This document shows, in pieces, positions 1 through 10,101 of a DNA stretch of 64,000 nt. The notes beneath the pieces are model-generated. The model had not been told where the DNA came from. It ran no database searches and was given only the letters and a program-made list of their open reading frames with translations. The position numbers and the translations under genes were made by a program. Positions within the stretch are counted from its first letter, which is position 1. Each line of letters starts with the position of its first letter. The DNA is from Sepiola atlantica (Eukaryota; Mollusca; Cephalopoda; Sepiida; Sepiolidae), in contig OY744531.1 in the NCBI GenBank assembly GCA_963556195.1, positions 107,448,620 through 107,512,619 on the forward strand, given 5' to 3'.

Positions 1-1546
1 TTCTATAGTACATTCATGTCTCCTGATTCAACCTCACTTCTATAGTACATACATGTCTTCTGATTCAACCTCACTTCTATAGTACATACATGTCTTCTGA
101 TTCAACCTCACTTCTATAGTACATACATGTCTCCTGATTCAACCTCACTTCTATAGTACATACATGTCTCCTGATTCAACCGTACTTCTATAGTACATAC
201 ATGTCTCCTGATTCAACCTTACTTCTATAGTACATACATGTCTCCTGATTCAACCTGACTTCTATAGTACATACATGTCTCCTGATTCAACCTTACTCTT
301 ATAGTACATACATGTTTCCTGATTCAACCTCACTTCTATAGTACATACATGTCTCCTGATTCAACCTTACTTCTATAGTACATACATGTCTCCTGATTCA
401 ACCTTACTTATATAGTACAAACATGTCTCCTGATTCAACCTCACTTCTATAGTACATACATGTCTCCTGATTCAACCTCACTTCTATAGTACATACATGT
501 CTCCAGATTCAACCTCACTTCTATAGTACATACATGTCTCCTGATTCAACCTTACTTCTATAGTACATACATGTCTCCTGATTCAACCTTACTTCTATAG
601 TACATACATGTCTCCTGATTCAACCTTACTTCTATAGTACATACATGTCTCCTGATTCAACCTCACTTCTATAGTACATACATGTTTCCTGATTCAACCT
701 CACTTCTATAGTACATACATGTCTCCTGATTCAACCTCACTTCTATAGTACATACATGTCTCCTGATTCAACCTCACTTCTATAGTACATACATGTCTCC
801 TGATTCAACCTCACTTCTATAGTACATACATGTCTCCTGATTCAACCTTACTTCTATAGTACATACATGTCTCCTGATTCAACCTTACTTCTATAGTACA
901 TACATGTCTCCTGATTCAACCTCACTTCTATAGTACATACATGTCTCCTGATTCAACCTCACTTCTATAGTACATACATGTCTCCTGATTCAACCTTACT
1001 TCTATAGTACATACATGTCTCCTGATTCAACCTCACTTCTATAGTACATACATGTCTCCTGATTCAACCTCACTTCTATAGTACATACATGTCTCCTGAT
1101 TCAACCTCACTTCTATAGTACATACATGTCTCCTGATTCAACCTTACTTCTATAGTACATACATGTCTCCTGATTCAACCCTACTTCTATAGTACATACA
1201 TGTCTCCTGATTCAACCTTACTTCTATAGTACATACATGTCTCCAGATTCAACCTCACTTCTATAGTACATACATGTCTCCTGATTCAACCTTACTTCTA
1301 TAGTACATACATGTCTCTTGATTCAATCTCACTTCTATAGTACATACATGTCTCCAGATTCAACCTCACTTCTATAGTACTTACATGTCTCCTGATTCAA
1401 CCTCACTTCTATAGTACATACATGTCTCCTCATTCAACCTCACTTCTATAGTACATACATGTCTCCTGATTCAACCTCACTTCTATAGTACATACATGTC
1501 TCCTGATTCAACCTCACTTCTATAGTACATACATGTCTCCTGAATC
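1..1546. repeat. 37-bp minisatellite, about 41 copies
   Basis: Head-to-tail copies of a unit that begins ttctatagtacatacatg and ends ctgattcaacctcac. Copies are nearly identical; the main variable base is the c/t in acctCac/acctTac. The array runs off the left edge of the window. Confidence 0.97.
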
Positions 1547-2463
1547 AAAATATTTTGTATTCCTGTTTTCATAACTCTTTCCGGACTATGAAACTGTTTG
1601 AATAAAATTTATTTAATTGTAGAGGAAGAAGATATCTGGATCGCCATTTTGTTGTAGGGGTTGTCCTTCTGATTCTATTGGATACGAAGAAAATGGGTTA
1701 TGTGACATTATTAAGTAATATTTTACTAAAACTTTTCCTGATAATCATTATTTAGTGTTGATTAAAAAAACAACTGGGCAATCCGTTTTCTTCATATCAA
1801 ATATGGCCAGAAGGATGAATATCTATGCAGGAACGCTTACTACAAAATGGCCACCCCTAACATCTTCTGACTTTCTATAATTACCACAATACCACATTTT
1901 CTCTAAGGGCCATTCTCCCTAAAATATCTCCAATGTGTTGAAAATTTAAACTTTATTCACAAATATATATATGTACACATTTATTGGAAGTGGAGAGTGG
2001 AACAGCAAAAAAACAAAACGGTTAGTAAGACCTTCCCAAGTCTTCCCGGTTTGTTCTCAACCAAAAACAAGCAGGTTGATATCTAAGTGGGAGTGGAAAT
2101 TAAGTGGGAGGAAAAAAGTAGGGGATAGAGTTTGTCTTGTGGATGGTTCTTACTTTGATCCTAGCCAAAAGGCCAAGGAATTGCAATTATAAATTTAGGG
2201 AACAAACAGTAATGAAATAAACAAATAAATTAAAAACAAACGATAATTTAAAAAATGAAGAATAAACAAAAACTGATTAAATAATGAATTTTGTTCTAAG
2301 AATGGCAAATCATTTGAGAAAAAAAATTATTTATTGTCCATTTCACTTGTTTAAATTATACTTATTTTCCTGAAATCAAATTCCTTTTAAGTGTTCAGAA
2401 TGTAACTTTAATTGAATGTTTTAATCATTGTCTTAAAACATAAAACATATTTCAACTGTTTTA
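1547..2463. other. AT-rich sequence with a U2-like scrap
   Basis: No gene recognised. At about 2145-2180 the - strand reads CTTGGCCTTTTGGCTAGGAT, like the first bases of U2 snRNA and of the U2-headed SINEs found elsewhere in the window; it is probably a short SINE remnant. Confidence 0.4.
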
Positions 2464-2948
2464 GAATTTTATTACACATGTAGCAGTTACATGTAGCAGT
2501 TACATTTAGCAGTTATATACAGCAGTTACATGTAGCAGTTACATGCAACAGTTACATGCAACAGTTACATGTAGCAAGGCCATGCAGCATTTAAATGTAT
2601 CAGTTAAATGTATCAGTTAAATGTAGCAGTTACATGTAGCAATTACATGTAGCAGTTACATGCAACAGTTACATGCAACAGTTACATGCAACAGTTACAT
2701 GTAGCAGTTACATGCAGAAGTTAAATGTATCAGTTAAATGTATCAGTTAAATGTAGCAGTTACATGTAGCAGTTACATTTAGCAGTTACATACAGCAGTT
2801 AAATGTAGCAGTTACATCCAGCAGTTACATGTAGCAGTTACATTTAGCAGTTACATACAGCAGTTACATGTAGCAGTTAAATGCAGTAGTTACATCCAGC
2901 AGTTACATGTAGCAGTTAAATGCAGCAGTTACATGTAGCAGTTACATG
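2464..2948. repeat. 13-bp minisatellite (tagcagttacatg)
   Basis: About 36 imperfect copies of tagcagttacatg, with variants such as caacagttacatg and tatcagttaaatg. Confidence 0.95.
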
Positions 2949-2999
2949 ACTGGTATCTATTTCTTCAGTATGTACATGCAATCTCTTGTGTAATGATTA

Positions 3000-3300
3000 G
3001 CTGTAATTCGGTTAGCTAAAACTTGCGTAGAAATAGATCGGCAATGCGAACACTTCTGCACATGCGTGCAACTTTCACCAATTTCCGTTTCCACCCACCT
3101 ATTTGGGTGCAAAATTCAGTTCCAGTCGAGATATCAACGGGAACAGACATGATACCCCTCGATTGCCTCTCGCTGACCCGGAATCAATTACTTTTTGACT
3201 CTAATGTGTGCCTGCCAAAACAACTTGTCTTTTTGCTTTACGTTCCTGTATTCCTGGGTTCGGGTTCAATAAAGTTGATTTTATTGTAGAGAAGACGTTG
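3000..3300 (+). other. Unassigned GC-richer block, possibly an LTR end
   Basis: This stretch is less AT-rich than its surroundings and holds AATAAAG at about 3268 shortly before a block border, as LTR R/U5 regions do. No tRNA primer site or partner LTR was found, so this is only a suggestion. Confidence 0.15.
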
Positions 3301-3539
3301 GTATTTGCTTTGGAGCTCTCATGACTTTTTCCTCTTTATTTCAAACCAGCTCAGTCAGATAAAAATACAGACACGGCTAACTCAACACAATGGCGATCTC
3401 CCCTCTCGACATATCTATGCGTCAGATGGACATTCTATCTAATTATTTTGAATATGGAGTCAGTTTAACTTTCTATTACAACCAAACTTTAATTATAATG
3501 AAGATAGACACCTATCATCCCATCATTCTTCAGACTCAT

Positions 3540-4997
3540 CATCAGGAAGGGGTTAGGGTTAGGGTTAGGGTTAGGGTCAGAAAGCATTCGTTTGATAACA
3601 ATTTTCTTATGTATATTAAAAGTAAGTTCAAGTTACTAGTGCAAGAAAACGTCACAGTATCTTTACTAGTTGATGAAGTTATTCATCTAAAACCTTATTT
3701 TGATTATAAGGGTGGTAATGCTGTTTGTTTTGCCAACAACGTCAATGAAGCCGCAACAAGTGCATATGCTTTTATGCTTAGCAGTGTATTCTCACAATAT
3801 AAGGATGTTGTGCATGTTATGCCAACTAAATGTCTTCGATCTGAGAACTTATTTGACATAATCAAATGTTTAGTAATTGGTTTAGAGGAGATAGGCGTTA
3901 GACTATTATCTGTTATAACAGATAATAACGCAATAAATAAAAAAGCTGTCTTTCTTTTGTAGCCCAGCAAAGCGTTCAATTATATATCCATATCCAGTTA
4001 TAAAGTCTAGACCTCTTTTCTTCTTATTCGACTCAGTACATATATTAAAATGCATTAGAAACAACTGGCTTGGCCCAAAAGATGCAAGTAAATGCATGAT
4101 GTTCCCAAAGTTTTGTCATAATGGAAATCATGAATTAGATAACATTCAAAGTGCACCATTTTCTAGCTTACACAAACTTTATGACCTGGAATCTCAATCA
4201 CTTTTGAAATATTGTTACAAATTGACTTCAAAGACCCTTTCTCCCACTAATCTTGAAAGGCAAAATGTTAATTTGGTTCTGCAAATTTTCAATGAATACA
4301 CTATTCAGGGATTGCTGACCTTAGGAAAACAAATGTTTGCCCAACTTTGCAGAAATTGCAGAATACCTAAAGATATTTTATATTTATTGGAAAATACTGA
4401 ATGTGAAAACACAATATAAAGGTTGTCAGCTTCGCAATAAATATGCTAATCCACTTAAATTAAATGAAGAAAATTGTAGATTTCTCTCTGTAGTCTGTGA
4501 CTGGTTAGAATGTTGGAATAGCATTCCTGGAAGAACTGGGAAATTAACAAAGGAAACATACACTGCTTTACATCATACCACATATGCAATTCTTGAACTG
4601 ACTAAGTATTGCATAAAAAAAATGAACATGACGTGGCAAGTTTCAAATAGATGACCTTGAAGCAAGGTTTGGCCAGTACCGGCAACTTAGTGGGGATCAG
4701 TATAATATCTCTATCAAAAAACTCAAAATGTTGTCAGTATCAAAACTGAGCCTGCCACTTAACAACCGAACTATTGATTTGAAGAATGCTAACTGGGATG
4801 AAATGACAAGGGAGCAACAATTAGATGTTTACAAATTTCACATAGATGTAACAGATGATGATGTTAATCAGTGCAGAGAAGTACTCCCTGTTATATTATA
4901 CTTAGCAGGTTATTGCTGTTATGCAGTTTTTAAGAAAATGAAATACAATAGTTGTAAGGATTTAGTATCCGAAGAGATGATGTGGAAGAAATACTAG
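3540..4997 (+). pseudogene. P-element/THAP9-like transposase, broken
   Basis: Translation in shifting frames gives a recognisable P-type transposase core: LLVDEVIHLKPYFDYKGGN (about 3670), DVVHVMPTKCLR, LLSVITDNNAINKK, then after a frameshift near 3950 SVHILKCIRNNWL, and further on RNKYANPLKLNEENCRFLS (about 4440) and ILYLAGYCCYAVFKK (about 4890). Stops and frame changes near 3960, 4090, 4420 and 4650 show it is dead. No THAP zinc finger is visible. A short in-frame run of telomere-like ttaggg (3550-3580) interrupts the left part and reads as alternating R and V. Confidence 0.72.
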
Positions 4998-5075
4998 CTA
5001 TTTTCAAGGAATTAACAGAGGTTTTCTATTATATCCTAATGATATGACAACAAATTTTGTTCTATGTATTTTGTT

Positions 5076-5104
5076 TTGTATTTTTTTTGGGGGGGGGGGG
5101 GGGC
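5076..5104. repeat. T/G homopolymer run
   Basis: tttttttt followed by about 14 g, directly before the left inverted repeat of the next element. Possible assembly weak point. Confidence 0.8.
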
Positions 5105-5284
5105 AATGTGTACGAGTATGGTACCCACAGACGTCGGCTGCAAAGCGGAGATCACGTGATATTTAAAGCATTGTTTTTATGTACCGACTAAAAACATACA
5201 GGGCTGTTCGTCTTCTGAAATTGAAATCTTTGAAATACAAACTGTTTATTTTCTATTTTTGTAAATACAAAAAATAAGATTCTT

Positions 5285-5690
5285 TCTGCTTTTGAAAATA
5301 CATTTATTCAGTTTTGAAAATACATTTATTCAATTTTGTAAATACATTTATTCAATTTTGAAAATACATTTATTCAATTTTGTAAATACATTTATTCAAT
5401 TTTGAAAATACATTTATTCAATTTTGTAAATACATTTATTCAATTTTGTAAATACATTTATTCAATTTTGTAAATACATTTATTCAATTTTGAAAATACA
5501 TTTATTCAGTTTTTTAAATACATTTATTCAATTTTGTAAATACATTTATTCAATTTTGAAAATACATTTATTCAGTTTTTTAAATACATTTATTCAATTT
5601 TGTAAATACATTTATTCAATTTTGAAAGTACATTTATTCAATTTTGTAAATACATTTATTCAATTTTGTAAATACATTTATTGGGAATCT
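5285..5690. repeat. 22-bp tandem array (aatacatttattcaattttg)
   Basis: About 18 copies of a 22-bp unit alternating gaaaatac and gtaaatac. A further partial copy appears at 6150-6170 on the other side of the nested element, so that element inserted into the array. Confidence 0.95.
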
Positions 5691-6152
5691 TTTACGACGC
5701 TCAGCAGAGTAAAAATGCTAAAAAAACAAATATACAATATATAAAAGTAACTGTAGGCTGTAAAAGTTATTTTCTAACTTGCCTGTGGCATTTGTTTGTA
5801 TTTTTAGACCGTTACAACCGCTATTTATCAGAAATCAATAGTTTTGTCACCGGAACTTGGGGGAAAAAATGGCCGATTTGGGGGGGGGGGGTACTAACGA
5901 ATGCACCTGAATCGGCCATATTGAATTTGTGAAAACGAGTGGGAAAAAAAAACAAGAATTTTTTTTTTTTACATCTAATGAAAACCCATTTATAATATGT
6001 CAAAATAAAAACAAATTACATAGGTAAGTAGAAAAATATCTATTCTCGTCGTAGGTCAACTTCACTTGTTGCAAATTTATGTTTTTAAACCCTTTCTCGT
6101 TCTTTTTTTGGACCCCGTTCGCGACTCTGCTGAGCGTCGTAAAAGAAACCTC
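5684..6152. mobile_element. Nested ~465-bp MITE with 20-bp core TIRs
   Basis: cttttacgacgctcagcaga at 5689 is mirrored at about 6127-6147. The flanks are atttatt on each side, which may be a 7-bp target duplication or simply the interrupted 22-bp array. Confidence 0.7.
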
Positions 6153-6211
6153 ATTTATTCAATTTTGAAACTTAAAAGGGGGAAAAATCCCATTTGTTAC
6201 ATTTTTTGTTT

Positions 6212-6795
6212 TACAAAACTGATGCATCATGTTTGTGTGACATCGCGCTGTCAACGTTTGGGCAGGTCTCGGAATCGCCCGAAAGTGGACGAAACTATTA
6301 ACCAAGCAGCCGATAACTTTTCGAAGAAATTAATCGCGTTCAATAAAAAAATCAATTTCTAACTCGTTGAATCTCCCGAAGAACTAATTGAGTTTTTTTG
6401 AAAGAAAATGTAAAAAAAAACATTGAAAAAATTTTTAAAAACAAAAACATTTGCTTAACAAATCAAACAAAATCATCATTTGAAACTTTTCGGTGCACAA
6501 ACAAAAACCAAAAAAACCTTTTATGTAAAAACATTTGATTAACAATCGTTCCTTTGGCAAAAAAAACAAAAATAAACATCTACTTAATAACACTTGTTTA
6601 GCTATGGTTTGTTCTTTCTTTATTTTTATATATTTATTTTACTTTGATTTTCGACGTCTGAATTTATCGGCTGCAAGTCTTCAATTTAGCGTTTGGCAGT
6701 TTTCGCCTCGTCAACTCTCGGGCGCTTCCGTAACCTGTCCGAACGTTGACGACGCGAAGTCACGGAAACATGCTGCGTCATCTATAAGTGTTACA
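6212..6795. mobile_element. MITE family B, ~580 bp, ~90-bp TIRs
   Basis: Left arm (gtcaacgtttgggcaggtct..., about 6250) and right arm (reverse complement of about 6700-6795) share GTCAACGTT.GG.CAGGT..CGGAA.CGCCCGA. Relatives lie at 39968-40524, 40785-40908, 27560-27700 and 31168-31215. Non-coding. Confidence 0.72.
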
Positions 6796-6984
6796 TCACG
6801 ATGTATTTAATAAGTAAAGAGAACACAAGTGTAGGAGAGAGATAAGACATACTGGACGAAGCCAGGCTTTATTCCGAGAGAGGCCGGAAACGGATGCAGA
6901 TGCATGCCGGGAGTAACAGGGAAAGGATAGGGGGGGGGGGTCATAGTCCAAGGTACATGGGTGGGGAGCATAATGTAACAATAA

Positions 6985-7300
6985 GAGTATTGATTTACTC
7001 CTCTCCAGGAGTTAGGCACAAGGCCAGTTTTTATCTTACTCCCACAAGTAAGATGTGACCCAAGGTCGGGTCGGGAAAGTGGGGGTTAAAAATTGGCTGG
7101 GCAGCCCCATCGGCATTACCCGGTAGGGGCGCCTCAGGCAGTAAGCAATAAACTTACTCCTCCCCAAAGAGGAGAAGCAAAGCCTGGGAGGGTGGACCTC
7201 CTAGAACTGCACAGGACGGACCCATAGATTGGCGTAAATCAAGCCCCGAAGGCCAAGACAATACCAGTCTATGGGGTGCAGTATCTATCGGAACAGATAA
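6985..7300 (-). mobile_element. U2-headed SINE, 5' truncated
   Basis: On the - strand the head is cut at CTGTTCCGATAGATACTGC (7300). The body follows (actggtattgtcttggcctt, ggaggtccaccctcccagg, agtttattgcttactgcctg) and ends in cttgtgggagtaagataaaa. Same family as 29007-29395 and 60890-61230. Confidence 0.75.
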
Positions 7301-7485
7301 GAGTATAAAAAAAACTTTCTGTTCGTCATTTTCTTTAATAAATTGTTTTTTGACGATTTCAATTTTAAAAAACGAACAGCCCGCTATGTTTTTTTTTTAG
7401 CCGGGACATAAAAACGGTGCTACTAATATAAAGTTATCTCCGCTTTGCAGCCGACGTCTGTGGGTACCATACTCGTACACTCACC

Positions 7486-7806
7486 TTTTTTTTTGTATGT
7501 TTGTTTTCATTTTTAAACTAACTTATCGTTCGTTTTTATTTATTGTTTGTTTACATTTTTTTTAATTATTCACAGTTTATTTGTTTTCAATTTTAACGAG
7601 TTGAAGTGTCACTGTTACAAAACGAACAGCGTTTTTGTTTTTTTAATTAAAAATGTTATAAAATGAAAAGTTTTCATTTAAAAATAATTTCAATATTTTC
7701 GTAAAAAAATAAAAATTCATACTTTGTTATTTGAACTAAGTTTTCTAATAAAGTAATGGGTCAATTATATTCCATGATAGTAATTAATAAATACTGAAAA
7801 TTTCGC
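7486..7806. other. AT-rich sequence, nothing recognised
   Basis: T-rich low-complexity DNA between two inverted-repeat elements. No open frame or repeat family recognised. Confidence 0.5.
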
Positions 7807-8091
7807 GGTGCTTGTACAGAGGCGGGAACATATGAAAAATGCGGTTCCAATTAAATTAACCGGAAAACTCTTTGATATAATTATGTATCAAGCACAAATA
7901 GGTTTGTACACCAAAAAAAAATTAACAAAAACGGTGCTGATATAGATCCTGAACCAGTTTTCGTGAGGTTCGACTCGGAAGCGGTCGACTGTCCTACGCA
8001 AACGCCCGAGAGTTGACGAGCCGATTTGTACCAGACGACAATTTTGATACGGTGCTGCGTCCTATGATAATGTTTTGCTTGTTTTTTTTTT

Positions 8092-8132
8092 TAGGGTTAA
8101 GGGTTAGGTTTAGGGTTTAGGTTTAGGGTAAG
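8092..8132. repeat. Short telomere-like (TTAGGG-type) run
   Basis: ttagggttaagggttagg followed by tttaggg variants inside the nested transposon block. Confidence 0.8.
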
Positions 8133-8390
8133 GAATTTTTTAAAGAAACAACAAAGAAAATTAAACATATTTTCATGATTTTTTTGGAAGAAACAACAGG
8201 GGAAAAAACAAGAAAAACGTTGCGAAATTACTGTTATCACGACATATGAAGTTAAATTACTGTTATCACGACATATTAAGTTATATTTTCAAGAAACTGC
8301 CGACTCCTCTTCGAGAGAAATCGTGATAGACGGAAAGAAATTTGATCTTGGGGGAGATAACTAATATTGGGTTAATTACTTTTTCACAAA

Positions 8391-8531
8391 ATGGACGTAA
8401 ACCCGTTAAACTTTGAAGAATTCTTGCATTTACTCGGGGATAATTGCAAAATTGTTGATTTTTTGCAAGCGCATAATTTAATTTCAGTTGGAAGTATTTT
8501 TGAACTGATCGCAGAATTGTACCCTGTTTAA
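8391..8531 (+). pseudogene. Short frame resembling the start of an ISXO2/Merlin transposase
   Basis: A 46-codon frame MDVNPLNFEEFLHLLGDN, then KIVDFLQAHNLIS, ends in TAA. Merlin (ISXO2-like) transposases often begin with a similar short segment (F..LV.....FLQ..G.I). It sits centrally in an inverted-repeat element, which fits, but the catalytic part is absent and the family call is tentative. Confidence 0.35.
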
Positions 8532-9028
8532 AACTTTTCCCCCCGCATTTATCATTCAGTCAATACCCTGTAAAAAACTTGTTTTTTTCCACATTTATCG
8601 TTCATAATTTTAACTTATCCTCAAGTGTCAATTCAACAGTTATCTTCCCCAAAATCAAATTTCTTTCCGTCGCTTACGTTTTCGCACGATTTCTCCCGAA
8701 GAGGAGTCGGCAGTTTCCGCCGCCATCGATCGAAACAGTGGCCCCCGTCTCTGCAGAAGCACCAATGAGTACTGTATTTTTATTTTGCTACGTTATATTT
8801 ACAAGGAATTTTTTAAATAAACATCAATGAAAATTAAACATACTTTCATGAATCTTTTTGAAGAAACAAAAAAAAAATACCGAAATTTTATTTATTTTTA
8901 CTTGCTAACTGTTCCATGTTTTCTTTTGTTTCTTTTGCGCTGAGAACAGCGGACGACGAGAATCGGCTCGTCAACACTCGGGCGTTTGCGTAGGAAAGCC
9001 GAACACTTCCGAGTCGAACGTCCCGAAC

Positions 9029-9478
9029 GGTGCTTGTGCATATCAACCCTGACATGTTAGACCGCTCTTAAAAATAAAATAGCTAAATAAATCTATAAAC
9101 TTTGTTATGTACTTACTTACGTGGTAGATGAAAAAAAAAAAGACTGTACACCAAAAATTATGCAAATTCATCCAGTATTTATTCAATTATAAATAAAAAA
9201 ACGATTTTATCACTCGGTAGATATTTCCACCATTTTCAAGTGGTCAAGGACGATAACTCATATTTTCACGATTTCGGGGTTTCGGGTCTCCATTGTTTAC
9301 AAAAATGTCAAAATGTACGTAAAATCAGTTTTTTCTTTTTCTTATAATTTAATAACTACTGGATGAATTTGCGTAATTTTTTCTGCACAATCTTATTTTC
9401 AGCTAACACGTAAGCGCATAATAAAGTTTATACATTCTTTAAATATTTCAATGTCAGGGCTGATATGCATAAGCAACC
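9029..9478. mobile_element. Palindromic GGTGCTT MITE, ~450 bp
   Basis: ggtgcttgtgcatatcaacc (9029) mirrors ggctgatatgcataagcaacc (to 9478). Arms of about 200 bp contain ataaactttgttatgtactta and aattcatccagtattta. A half copy lies at 34638-34880. Confidence 0.8.
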
Positions 9479-9582
9479 TACTTTTTGGTGAGGATACTTA
9501 TTTAAATATGTTCGTAGGTATATGATACTGTTTTTTTTGTGGTATTGACAATTTTATATGGACGCTTCTCTGTACAAGCACC

Positions 9583-9923
9583 AACATTTCATTAAAATTG
9601 TTTGATTTCCTGAATTTTGATGAATTTTTAAGTGAAGGGGGGGGTGTCAAAATATATTTTGGAGATTCAGATTTCGTTTGTGACTGCAAAGCATGACGTC
9701 TATTTCCAGCTAACTGGTTTTAGTTAATTATTTGTCGACCTTGTGCTATATTTTATAATATTTTTGAAATCAAATATTATCAGCTTTACACCGCCCACCG
9801 AGCACGTTGCTTATTACACCGTTGTACGAGTTTTGTTTCCGTGATAGGCAAGTTACCCGTTTAACGTCGAGAGAATTCCATGTTCATCAATTGATTTTTT
9901 TTTTTACATTAATATCAACAATC
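9583..9923 (+). other. ACOX1 upstream region / 5' UTR
   Basis: No clear TATA box or initiator can be assigned. A less AT-rich stretch (9785-9880: caccgcccaccgagcacg...) precedes the start codon and may be promoter or 5' UTR. Confidence 0.3.
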
Positions 9924-10101
9924 ATGAAAGAAAGCTCCCCAAAGCTATGCGACTCTAAGTCTGCCATCAACGAAAAGAGGAACGAAGAAGAAGTCCACCC
10001 GATTTTAGTAGAGGAACGAAAAAAAGCCATTTTCAAAAAGGAAGAACTTACTTATTTGTTGCATGGTAGTTGTGAAAAATACAAAAGGAAGCAAGATTTG
10101 A
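9924..10101 (+). CDS. ACOX1: ACOX1 exon 1 (start codon)
   Basis: Residues 1-59 plus one base. ATG at 9924 is the first in-frame ATG; the frame is open for about 117 nt upstream but has no ATG there. A charged extension of about 22 residues precedes [13 protein letters not shown], which lines up with the usual start of the family (NPDL..ER...F). The exon continues with EELTYLLHG and KYKRKQDL. Donor GTAAGT follows at 10102. Confidence 0.88.

Larger units (their letters stand above)
5105..7485. mobile_element. DNA transposon with ~110-bp terminal inverted repeats
   Basis: The left end (gtgtacgagtatggtaccca... through ...acagggctgttcg, to about 5212) is repeated in reverse complement at 7374-7485 (gaacagcccg... 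...tgggtaccatactcgtacac). Both contain GACGTCGGCTGCAAAGCGGAG. No transposase frame remains. The 2.4-kb interior is filled by a 22-bp array, two smaller inverted-repeat elements and a U2-headed SINE. Superfamily not identified. Confidence 0.75.
7960..9028. mobile_element. Inverted-repeat element with Merlin-like remnant
   Basis: gttcgactcgg...cgtaggaaagc-like arms: left 7968-8032 (ttcgactcggaag..., cctacgcaaacgcccgag, gttgacgagccg) and right 8955-9028 in reverse complement. Third-level arms at 8290-8350 and 8650-8717 share actgccgactcctcttcg and aaagaaatttgat. Confidence 0.65.
7807..9582. mobile_element. GGTGCTT-type inverted-repeat element enclosing others
   Basis: ggtgcttgtacaga at 7807 is mirrored by tctgtacaagcacc ending at 9582. 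Inside are a second pair (7960-9028), a third pair (8290-8717) and a complete palindromic MITE (9029-9478). Other ends starting GGTGCTT occur at 13201 and 34638 and, in reverse, at 11907. Confidence 0.55.

Noticed and set aside
1..1546. CRISPR-like array
   Set aside because: Head-to-tail 37-bp units with no unique spacers, in a eukaryotic context.
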